Positions 54,185 through 61,892 of a DNA stretch of 64,000 nt are shown here, piece after piece (the stretch's first letter is position 1; each line of letters opens with the position of its first letter). The notes under the pieces are model-generated. The model was not told the origin of the DNA, did no database searches, and saw nothing but the letters and a program-made list of their open reading frames with translations. A program made the translations under genes and the position numbers. The stretch is from Cyanobacteria bacterium FACHB-DQ100 (lineage in GTDB: Bacteria; Cyanobacteriota; Cyanobacteriia; Leptolyngbyales; Leptolyngbyaceae): the NCBI GenBank assembly GCA_014695195.1, contig JACJNW010000022.1:186001-250000 (forward strand). The letters run 5' to 3'.

Positions 54185-56128
54185 ATGACAGACACCCTTG
54201 CATCTGCGCCCACTCAGAATAAGTTTGAAAAACTCAAAGCAGAGAAAGACGGTCTTGCGGTGAAAGCAGAGCTAGAGCAGTTCGCTCATCTCGGCTGGGA
54301 AGCAATGGATGAAACCGATCGCGATTATCGCTTGAAATGGCTGGGCGTATTTTTCCGCCCCGTTACCCCTGGCAAATTCATGTTACGGATGCGAATTCCG
54401 AATGGAATTTTGACCAGTGGGCAAACGCGAGTGTTAGGAGAAATCCTACAGCGTTATGGCGATGACGGCAATGCGGACATCACCACGCGCCAGAATATTC
54501 AACTGCGCGGCATTCGGATCGAAGATTTACCGGAAATCTTCCGCAAGTTCGATCAGGCTGGATTAACGAGCGTTCAGTCCGGGATGGATAACGTTCGCAA
54601 CATCACCGGATCGCCCGTCGCTGGGATTGATGCGGATGAGTTGATCGACACCCGCGGACTGGTGCGAAAAGTGCAGGATATGATCACGAACAATGGTCGT
54701 GGCAATCCGAGCTTTAGCAATCTGCCGCGTAAGTTCAACATTGCGATCGCGGGCTGTCGCGATAACTCGGTTCATGCAGAAATCAATGACATCGCGTTTG
54801 TGCCTGCTTACAAAGAGGGGACGCTCGGCTTTAATGTCTTAGTCGGTGGCTTCTTCTCAGCAAAGCGCTGCGATGCAGCGATTCCCTTAAATGCCTGGGT
54901 TGATCCGCGTGATGTCGTCGCCGTTTGTGAAGCGATTTTGACCGTGTATCGTGATTTGGGCTTGCGATCAAATCGCCAGAAAGCCCGCTTAATGTGGCTG
55001 ATTGATGATTTGGGTCTCGATGCCTTTCGCGAAGCCGTGGAAAACCGCTTAGGCTACAAATTCACGCCTGCTGCTCTGAAAGATGAGATTCTTTGGGACA
55101 AACGCGATCACATCGGCATTCATGCTCAAAAACAGCCGGGACTTAACTATGTCGGATTGCACGTTCCCGTGGGACGATTATTCGCTCAAGACTTGTTTGA
55201 TCTAGCTCGAATTGCAGAAGTTTACGGCAGCGGCGAAGTTCGCTTTACCGTGGAACAGAATGTAATCATTCCCAATGTTCCAGACTCTCGCGTTTCGGCA
55301 TTGCTGAGAGAGCCGATCGTCAAACGGTTTTCGATCGAGCCGCAAAATCTCTCCCGCGCTTTAGTTTCTTGCACAGGCGCACAGTTTTGTAACTTTGCTC
55401 TGATTGAAACCAAAAATCGTGCAGTCGCTTTGATGCAAGAACTCGAACAAGAATTGCACTGTCCGCGTCCGGTGCGAATTCACTGGACAGGCTGTCCGAA
55501 CTCTTGTGGACAACCGCAGGTGGCAGACATCGGACTGATGGGTACAAAAGTTCGCAAAGACGGTCGCACCGTGGAAGGTGTGGATCTCTACATGGGTGGC
55601 AAAGTTGGCAAACACGCTGAGCTTGGAACCTGTGTGAGAAAAAGCATTCCCTGTGAAGACCTTAAGCCGATTTTGCAAGAGATCTTAATTGAGCAGTTTG
55701 GCGCACGTCCTTGGTCAGAGTTGCCCGAATCCACCCGACTTGCTCAAACGGCATGGATTACCCTCGATCGACCCGCAACCGAAACGCCCAACGGTCAATC
55801 GACAACCGAAGACTTTGAGTATGTTCTCAGTTCTCCCATGGTCGTGCCAACGCCAGTGGTAACACCCGCTACCGTAAGTTTCGTTCGGTCAGGTAAAGAT
55901 GTAACCTGTACTCAAAATGACTTCATTCTTGATGTTGCCGATCAGGCAGAGGTTGCGATCGATAGCTCTTGCCGCTCTGGAACCTGCGGTAGCTGCAAAT
56001 GCACCCTACTCGAAGGTGAAGTTAGCTACGACGGTGAACCGGATGCACTAGACGAGCGCGATCGAGCTGCCGGAAAGATCCTAACTTGCATTGCTCGTCC
56101 CGTCGATCGCATCGTTCTCGATGCCTAA
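54185..56128 (+). CDS. nirA: ferredoxin-nitrite reductase with a fused 2Fe-2S ferredoxin domain
   Basis: 647 residues. Residues 1 to about 545 are the usual NirA: two half-domains with the siroheme/4Fe-4S Cys at 396, 402, 437 and 441 (SCTGAQFC and CPNSCG). From about 563 a plant-type ferredoxin domain is added, with Cys596, 601, 604 and 635 (CRSGTCGSC ... LTC). The enzyme reduces nitrite to ammonium with six electrons from photosynthetic ferredoxin. This fusion is known from Plectonema boryanum NirA. The gene is first in the nitrate operon, behind the NtcA promoter. Confidence 0.96.
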   Translation: MTDTLASAPTQNKFEKLKAEKDGLAVKAELEQFAHLGWEAMDETDRDYRLKWLGVFFRPVTPGKFMLRMRIPNGILTSGQTRVLGEILQRYGDDGNADITTRQNIQLRGIRIEDLPEIFRKFDQAGLTSVQSGMDNVRNITGSPVAGIDADELIDTRGLVRKVQDMITNNGRGNPSFSNLPRKFNIAIAGCRDNSVHAEINDIAFVPAYKEGTLGFNVLVGGFFSAKRCDAAIPLNAWVDPRDVVAVCEAILTVYRDLGLRSNRQKARLMWLIDDLGLDAFREAVENRLGYKFTPAALKDEILWDKRDHIGIHAQKQPGLNYVGLHVPVGRLFAQDLFDLARIAEVYGSGEVRFTVEQNVIIPNVPDSRVSALLREPIVKRFSIEPQNLSRALVSCTGAQFCNFALIETKNRAVALMQELEQELHCPRPVRIHWTGCPNSCGQPQVADIGLMGTKVRKDGRTVEGVDLYMGGKVGKHAELGTCVRKSIPCEDLKPILQEILIEQFGARPWSELPESTRLAQTAWITLDRPATETPNGQSTTEDFEYVLSSPMVVPTPVVTPATVSFVRSGKDVTCTQNDFILDVADQAEVAIDSSCRSGTCGSCKCTLLEGEVSYDGEPDALDERDRAAGKILTCIARPVDRIVLDA

Positions 56129-56204
56129 GTTTGTTCGCCCTTACACATCAGCACTTGCTGTGCTTTCCCTTTTATTCCCAGTACACTTTCTCTAACCATC
56201 ATCC

Positions 56205-57536
56205 ATGTCTAATCTTTCAAGACGTAAGTTTCTCTTGACCGCAAGTGCTTCCGCAGCAGGTACGCTGATTATCAATGGTTGCAGCACAGGCTTGAATAAA
56301 AGTGCTTCGAGCAGTTCATCTACGACGAATGCGGCTCCTGCTGTGAACGTAAGTGCAGCAGATGCACCAGAAACGACCACCGCTAAACTTGGCTTTATCG
56401 CGCTGACGGATTCGGCTCCCTTGATTGTTGCGTTGGAAAAAGGCTTCTTCGCCAAGTACGGCATGAAAGATGTGTCTGTCGCCAAGCAGACTTCCTGGGC
56501 AGTGGTGCGCGATAACTTAGAGCTAGGTGCCGAAAGAGGCGGCATTGATGGATCTCACATTCTGTCTCCGATTCCCTACTTCATGACCACCGGGAAGATC
56601 ACCAAAGGCAATACGCCAGTGCCGATGAGCATTCTGGCGCGGATGAACACCAACGGTCAGGGCATATCGATCGCCAGCGACTACGCAAACCTCAATCTCG
56701 GTGCGGATAGTACGCCGCTGAAGGCAAAAGTCGATGAGATGAAAGCTTCAGGCAGAAAGTTCAAGTGTGCGGTGACTTTCCCGGGTGGAAACCATGATTT
56801 AATTATGCGCTATTGGTTAGCAGCAGGTGGGATCAATCCCGAAACCGATGTCGAAATCGTGGTAGTTCCGCCGCCTCAGATGGTTGCGAATATGCAAACC
56901 AAGACGATGGATTCTTTCTGTGTGGGTGAACCGTGGAACGATCGCTTAGTCAACAAAAAACTCGGCTACAACGCGATCACGACCGGAGAATTCTGGAAAG
57001 ACCACCCCGAAAAAGCGTTTGCAATGCGGAAAGATTGGGTCGATAAGAATCCGAAAGCTGCCAAAGCCTTGTTGATGGCAGTTCAAGAAGCGCAGATGTG
57101 GTGCGACAAGGACGAAAACAAAGAGGAAATGTGTCGTATCATCTCGGCTGAAAAGTATGTTAATGCTCCAGTCGAGGACATTCTAGAGCGGATGAAAGGG
57201 AACTTCGACTTTGGCAATGGTCGGACACTGCAAAATAGTCCCTTGTTGATGAAGTTCTGGCGCGACCAAGCTTCATATCCGTTCAAGAGTCATGATCTGT
57301 GGTTTGTTACCGAGAATATGCGCTGGGGCAAGTTTGAAGCCAGCACCGATGCGAAAGCATTAGTTGATCAGGTCAACCGAGAAGATCTTTGGAAAGAAGC
57401 GGCAAAAGCGATCGGACAAGAAGCCGTGATTCCGAAAGAGACTTCGCGTGGAGTCGAAACCTTCTTCAACAACGTCACCTTCGATCCGGCAAATCCCAAA
57501 GCTTACCTCGATAGCTTGAAGATCAAAGTCGCGTAA
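56205..57536 (+). CDS. nrtA: nitrate/nitrite ABC transporter substrate-binding lipoprotein
   Basis: 443 residues. The N-terminus (LSRRKFLLTASASAAGTLIINGC) has a twin Arg and a lipobox with Cys26, then a Ser/Ala-rich linker. The binding domain (about 60-440) has LGFIALTDSAPLIVALEKGFF, ERGGIDGSHILSPIPY, FPGGNHDLIMRYWLAAGG and GEPWNDRLV. It captures nitrate or nitrite in the periplasm for NrtB-C-D. The gap to nirA is 76 bp; a hairpin follows the stop. Confidence 0.96.
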   Translation: MSNLSRRKFLLTASASAAGTLIINGCSTGLNKSASSSSSTTNAAPAVNVSAADAPETTTAKLGFIALTDSAPLIVALEKGFFAKYGMKDVSVAKQTSWAVVRDNLELGAERGGIDGSHILSPIPYFMTTGKITKGNTPVPMSILARMNTNGQGISIASDYANLNLGADSTPLKAKVDEMKASGRKFKCAVTFPGGNHDLIMRYWLAAGGINPETDVEIVVVPPPQMVANMQTKTMDSFCVGEPWNDRLVNKKLGYNAITTGEFWKDHPEKAFAMRKDWVDKNPKAAKALLMAVQEAQMWCDKDENKEEMCRIISAEKYVNAPVEDILERMKGNFDFGNGRTLQNSPLLMKFWRDQASYPFKSHDLWFVTENMRWGKFEASTDAKALVDQVNREDLWKEAAKAIGQEAVIPKETSRGVETFFNNVTFDPANPKAYLDSLKIKVA

Positions 57537-57549
57537 GTGAGTTCAGCCT

Positions 57550-57585
57550 GAAGGGTTAGCCAACTGGTTAGTCAACTAGCCCTTC
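57550..57585 (+). terminator. hairpin between nrtA and nrtB
   Basis: Ten paired bases (57550-57559 with 57576-57585, one G-U). No T run, so it probably protects the nrtA mRNA end or lowers readthrough, so that the binding protein is made in excess. Confidence 0.55.
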
Positions 57586-57623
57586 ACAGTTCACCGTCAT
57601 CCTCATCAACTATCTCTTCTGCC

Positions 57624-58454
57624 ATGACTATCAACCCGTCTCTTCGTCCCGCTCGATCGTCCAAGTTCTCAAAAGCGCTGAAAAATTACGGCAATAATTT
57701 GATTCCGGTAATTGTCTGTGTCATGGCTGCATTAACGGTCTGGCAACTGCTGTGCATGAGTCCGGACTCACAAATGCCAGGCCCGATCAAGGTGATTCAA
57801 CAAACCTGGATATTAGTGCTTGATCCCTTCTCGGTCGGGGAAGCGGGTACAGGAGTTGGTTTTCTGCTATTGGCAAGTTTGCAGCGTGTTCTAATTGGAT
57901 ATATGCTGGCGGCTGTGGCTGGGATTGCTATCGGTGTTTTGCTCGGAGTCAGCCAATTTATGCGAACGGGTGTTGATCCGATCGTTCAAGTTCTGCGAAC
58001 GATTCCGCCGCTGGCGTGGTTGCCGATCGCGCTGGGTATCTTTCGTGATAGTCGCCCTGCGGGTATCTTTTTGATCTTCATCACCGCAATTTGGCCGATC
58101 GTAATCAATACGGCTCTCGGCGTACAGCAAATTCCGCAGGACTATAACAACGTGGCTAAGGTACTGAAGCTGTCAGGCAAAGAGTATTTTTTTAGCATTC
58201 TGGTGCCTTCGACTGTTCCTTATGTGTTTGGCGGTTTGAGGATTGGGATTGGGTTGGCGTGGTTGGCGATCGTGGCGGCAGAAATGATGACACCCGGCGA
58301 TGGTATCGGGTTTCAGATCTGGGATGCCTACAACTCCGGCGGCGATCTAGGCATGAGTAAAACGATTATCTATGTTTTCTCGACGGGTCTTGTGGGTCTA
58401 GCGCTCGATCGTCTGGTTGGTTGGATTGGCTCACGCATTACTTCGGATCACTAA
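57624..58454 (+). CDS. nrtB: nitrate/nitrite ABC transporter permease
   Basis: 276 residues with six membrane segments. The EAA loop reads about NVAKVLKLSGKEYFFSILVPSTVPYVFGGLRIGIG. It has GVLLGVSQFMRTGVDPIVQVLRTIPPLAWLPIALG, typical of the NrtB/SsuC/TauC group. It forms the inner-membrane channel, presumably as a homodimer. Confidence 0.95.
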   Translation: MTINPSLRPARSSKFSKALKNYGNNLIPVIVCVMAALTVWQLLCMSPDSQMPGPIKVIQQTWILVLDPFSVGEAGTGVGFLLLASLQRVLIGYMLAAVAGIAIGVLLGVSQFMRTGVDPIVQVLRTIPPLAWLPIALGIFRDSRPAGIFLIFITAIWPIVINTALGVQQIPQDYNNVAKVLKLSGKEYFFSILVPSTVPYVFGGLRIGIGLAWLAIVAAEMMTPGDGIGFQIWDAYNSGGDLGMSKTIIYVFSTGLVGLALDRLVGWIGSRITSDH

Positions 58455-58476
58455 ACCCTTCACCCCATTGCTGCAT

Positions 58477-60486
58477 ATGTCTGTTTTTCTAGAAGTTGAC
58501 CACGTTGATAAGGTTTTCCCGCTCAAGGATGGCGGTGAATACATTGCGCTCAAAAACATCGAACTCAAGATCAAACAAGGCGAGTTCATTTCATTCATCG
58601 GACACTCTGGCTGTGGTAAGTCCACGCTGCTGAATATCATTGCGGGACTCGATCAAGCATCCACAGGCGGTGTAATTCTCGAAGGGCGACAAGTCACAGA
58701 GCCAGGACCCGATCGCATGATGGTGTTCCAGAACTATTCGCTCTTACCCTGGAAGACAGTCCGCGAGAACATTGCATTAGCGGTCGATAAGGTGATGAAA
58801 GATGCACCAAAATCAGAGCGGCAAAGTGTAGTTGAACATCACATTAATATGGTAGGACTGCGCCATGCAGCCGACAAAAAGCCGAAAGAACTATCCGGAG
58901 GGATGAAACAGAGAGTTGCGATCGCTCGCGCTCTGGCAATTCGTCCGAAGCTGCTCTTACTCGATGAACCCTTTGGAGCATTAGACGCATTAACGAGAGG
59001 CAATCTACAACAGCAGTTAATGTCGATCGCACAGGAGAACAATGTCACCTGCATTATGGTGACCCATGACGTCGATGAAGCTTTGCTGCTCTCCGATCGC
59101 ATTGTGATGTTAACGAACGGCCCGGAAGCTCACATCGGACAAATTCTATCGGTGCCGATTCCCCGTCCGCGTAATCGTTTAGAAGTAGTGAATCATCCCA
59201 GCTACTATGCGTTACGCAATGAGATGATCTACTTCCTCAATCAGCAGAAACGGGCGAAGAAACGCCAAGTCAAAGAACGAGTGTCGATCGCCCGCAATGG
59301 CTTAGAGAAGGTCAATCTCGAAATCGGTTTTGTTCCCCTCACAGACTGTGCACCGCTCGTGGTTGCACAAGAAAAAGGCTTCTTCAAGAAGCACGGGCTA
59401 GAACAAGTCACACTCAGCCGCGAACCAAGCTGGAAAGCGATTTCGGAAGGCATTCGCACCGGACGACTCGATGCAGCGCAAATGGTAGCAGCGATGCCGT
59501 TAGCCATGACGTTGGGCTATGGAGGTCATGCCCCTCAGCCGGTCGTGACTGCACTGGTGACATCGCGCAATGGAAATTCGATTACGCTGAAAAAATCTTT
59601 CTTGGAGCAAGGAGTCCGATCGCTCTCTGACTTCAAACGCTTCCTCGAAGAGACGCAAGATCGCGCTCATACTTTGGGTGTGGTTTATCCGACTTCAATG
59701 CACAATCTGATGCTGCGCTATTGGTTAGCATCCGGGGGCATTGATCCCGATCGAGATCTAGCCATCACCATTGTTCCACCACCGCAAATGGTTTCTAACT
59801 TAGTGGCAGGCAACATTGATGGTTACTGTGCGGGCGAACCCTGGAACTCTCGCGCTGTCAAAGAAGGATCAGGCTATGTGATTGCAACCGATTTAGATAT
59901 CTGGCAAGGACATCCTGAGAAAGTGCTAGGCGTGCGCGAAGGTTGGACACATCAACACCCAGAGACGCACAATGCTCTAGTCAAAGCTCTGCTCGAAGCG
60001 TGTGAATACTGTGACGATCGTAGAAACCGCGAAGAAATTCTCAGTCTGCTAGCGCGCCCTCAATACGTGGGTGCAGCCGCAGAATACGCCCGCCCTGGAT
60101 TCATTGATGCTTACGACAAAGGCACAGGCGAAACTCCAGCCAATCTCCTCCGCTTTAATCAGTTCCATGTGGACAATGCGAACTGTCCCGGTCGCGTTGA
60201 AGGACTCTGGATTCTAACTCAGCTTGCCAGATGGGGCATTACTCCCTTCCCGCGCAACTGGATCGAAGTCACCGATCGCGTCCGTCGCGTCGATCTCTAT
60301 GGTCGCGCTGCCCGTGAAGTTGGCTTCCCGGACAATGAAGGTGATCGTAGTTCCTTCTCACTTTTCGATGGCAAAGTGTTTAATCCTGATGATCCGATCG
60401 GCTACCTTAACAGCCTAGAAATCCATCGCGAGATTCGCATCGAAGAAGTCAACCTTGATGCAGTCGAATCTCCGATCGCAGCCTAA
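58477..60486 (+). CDS. nrtC: nitrate transporter ATPase with C-terminal NrtA-like domain
   Basis: 669 residues from the ATG at 58477, 22 bp after the nrtB stop. The ATPase domain (about 1-250) has GHSGCGKSTLL (Walker A), LSGGMKQR (signature), LLLLDEPFGALDA (Walker B) and the switch His. After a linker, residues about 285-650 repeat the NrtA solute-binding fold, e.g. IGFVPLTDCAPLVVAQEKGFF and GEPWNSRAV. In known systems this domain mediates inhibition of nitrate uptake by ammonium. It is in the cytoplasm. Confidence 0.96.
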   Translation: MSVFLEVDHVDKVFPLKDGGEYIALKNIELKIKQGEFISFIGHSGCGKSTLLNIIAGLDQASTGGVILEGRQVTEPGPDRMMVFQNYSLLPWKTVRENIALAVDKVMKDAPKSERQSVVEHHINMVGLRHAADKKPKELSGGMKQRVAIARALAIRPKLLLLDEPFGALDALTRGNLQQQLMSIAQENNVTCIMVTHDVDEALLLSDRIVMLTNGPEAHIGQILSVPIPRPRNRLEVVNHPSYYALRNEMIYFLNQQKRAKKRQVKERVSIARNGLEKVNLEIGFVPLTDCAPLVVAQEKGFFKKHGLEQVTLSREPSWKAISEGIRTGRLDAAQMVAAMPLAMTLGYGGHAPQPVVTALVTSRNGNSITLKKSFLEQGVRSLSDFKRFLEETQDRAHTLGVVYPTSMHNLMLRYWLASGGIDPDRDLAITIVPPPQMVSNLVAGNIDGYCAGEPWNSRAVKEGSGYVIATDLDIWQGHPEKVLGVREGWTHQHPETHNALVKALLEACEYCDDRRNREEILSLLARPQYVGAAAEYARPGFIDAYDKGTGETPANLLRFNQFHVDNANCPGRVEGLWILTQLARWGITPFPRNWIEVTDRVRRVDLYGRAAREVGFPDNEGDRSSFSLFDGKVFNPDDPIGYLNSLEIHREIRIEEVNLDAVESPIAA

Positions 60487-60493
60487 ACTTCAA

Positions 60494-60514
60494 GGATCAG
60501 AAACCTTCTGATCC
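60494..60514 (+). terminator. hairpin between nrtC and nrtD
   Basis: A perfect 9-bp stem (60494-60502 with 60506-60514, loop of 3), starting 8 bp after the nrtC stop. The sequence after it is T-rich but not a run, so termination would be partial. Confidence 0.6.
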
Positions 60515-60546
60515 TCTATTCTTCTCACTCCTCTACTCCCCACCTT

Positions 60547-61383
60547 ATGCAAATTCTCTCCGCTCAAACCTCTCAAACCGAAGCTCTCGCCGTCGCTCCT
60601 TTTGTCGAGATTGACGGAGTTTCCAAGGTCTACCCGAAAAAAGATGGTGGCGAAGCTGTCATTCTTCAAGATGTGAATCTGACTGTTGCTGAAGGTGAGT
60701 TTGTCTGTGTCATTGGTCACTCCGGCTGCGGTAAGTCTACCCTGCTGGACATGGTTTCAGGGTTTGGTCAGCCCACTACGGGCGAAGTGCGCGTTGAGGG
60801 TAAACGAGTGCTGCAACCGGGGCCTGATCGCATGGTCGTGTTCCAAAACTACTCGCTTTTGCCTTGGAAAACTGCATTCGAGAACATTTATCTCGCGGTA
60901 AATGCAGTCTATCCAGAGAAGTCTAAAGCAGATAAAACCGAGATTGTGCATCAGCACTTAGCAATGGTTGGACTCGAAGAAGCAGCCAACAAAAAGCCAG
61001 GACAGCTATCGGGAGGCATGAAGCAAAGAGTCTCGATCGCTCGCGCCCTTGCGATCTATCCACAAGTGCTGATTCTGGATGAACCGTTTGGTGCGCTCGA
61101 TGCCATCACTAAAGAAGAACTGCAAGAAGAACTGCTGCAAATCTGGTCACAGCACAAAGTTACAGTGCTGATGATTACGCATGATATTGATGAAGCCTTG
61201 TTTCTTGCCGATCGCGTAGTGATGATGACCAACGGGCCTGCAGCAAACATCGGCGAAATCATGACTGTTCCATTTGCTCGTCCCCGCGATCGGGCAGCAC
61301 TAATGGAAGACCCGCAGTATTACACCCTGCGGAACCAGGCACTTGACTTTCTATTTGGTCGCTATGCTCACGATGATGAGTAA
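60547..61383 (+). CDS. nrtD: nitrate/nitrite transporter ATPase
   Basis: 278 residues, a single ABC domain: GHSGCGKSTLLDMVSGFG (Walker A), QNYSLLPWKTAFENI (Q loop), LSGGMKQRVSIARAL and VLILDEPFGALDA. It pairs with NrtC to drive NrtB. The domain is about half identical in pattern to the ATPase part of NrtC, as expected of sister subunits. Confidence 0.95.
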   Translation: MQILSAQTSQTEALAVAPFVEIDGVSKVYPKKDGGEAVILQDVNLTVAEGEFVCVIGHSGCGKSTLLDMVSGFGQPTTGEVRVEGKRVLQPGPDRMVVFQNYSLLPWKTAFENIYLAVNAVYPEKSKADKTEIVHQHLAMVGLEEAANKKPGQLSGGMKQRVSIARALAIYPQVLILDEPFGALDAITKEELQEELLQIWSQHKVTVLMITHDIDEALFLADRVVMMTNGPAANIGEIMTVPFARPRDRAALMEDPQYYTLRNQALDFLFGRYAHDDE

Positions 61384-61397
61384 ACGTTGACAAAGCG

Positions 61398-61437
61398 GAT
61401 CGTACCGAACAAAGCTGAGGATGTGTTCGGTACGATC
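61398..61437 (+). terminator. hairpin after nrtD
   Basis: A perfect 13-bp stem (61398-61410 with 61425-61437, loop 14), starting 14 bp after the nrtD stop; no T run follows. It may reduce readthrough into narB. Confidence 0.6.
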
Positions 61438-61629
61438 GCAATCTGATGCGCTTGTAGCGGTCGGATTTAATCTTGAAGAAGTATCAGCTCGTAACTGATA
61501 ACACAGTTCAACTCGAAGCCCCCCAATCAGAATGAACTGAGACTTGAAGGCTCTATCTCTCACTGTTGGCTTTGTGGGATTCATGGTTCGGATTTGTTTT
61601 CTTTCAGGGCTGGCTCCCCCCTTGATTTC

Positions 61630-61875
61630 ATGACTTCAATCTTGTGCTACTACATCAACTCAACTAGACAGCTTCAGCAAATCCGGTTACAAAACAATCC
61701 TGATTTATCCCTCGATCGCATTGTATTCCCTGGGGAAAAATTTATTTTTGAAGCCTTACCCGAAGAACTGCTAGAAATCTATACGTTTACTGCAACCGGA
61801 TTGCAATTGCTGCAAACGATCGCTTGTCCGCACCTTCAAGTCCTTCAGCGTCCGCCAGCAGAACTTGAGACATAA
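61630..61875 (+). CDS. DUF1830 protein
   Basis: 81 residues from the ATG at 61630; the frame is open to 61594. Sequence [31 protein letters not shown] and [14 protein letters not shown] fits the DUF1830 family of cyanobacteria. Function unknown. It lies 17 bp before narB, so it is almost surely cotranscribed and may be linked to nitrate reductase. Confidence 0.85.
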   Translation: MTSILCYYINSTRQLQQIRLQNNPDLSLDRIVFPGEKFIFEALPEELLEIYTFTATGLQLLQTIACPHLQVLQRPPAELET

Positions 61876-61892
61876 CAGGGAGAGAACCATTT

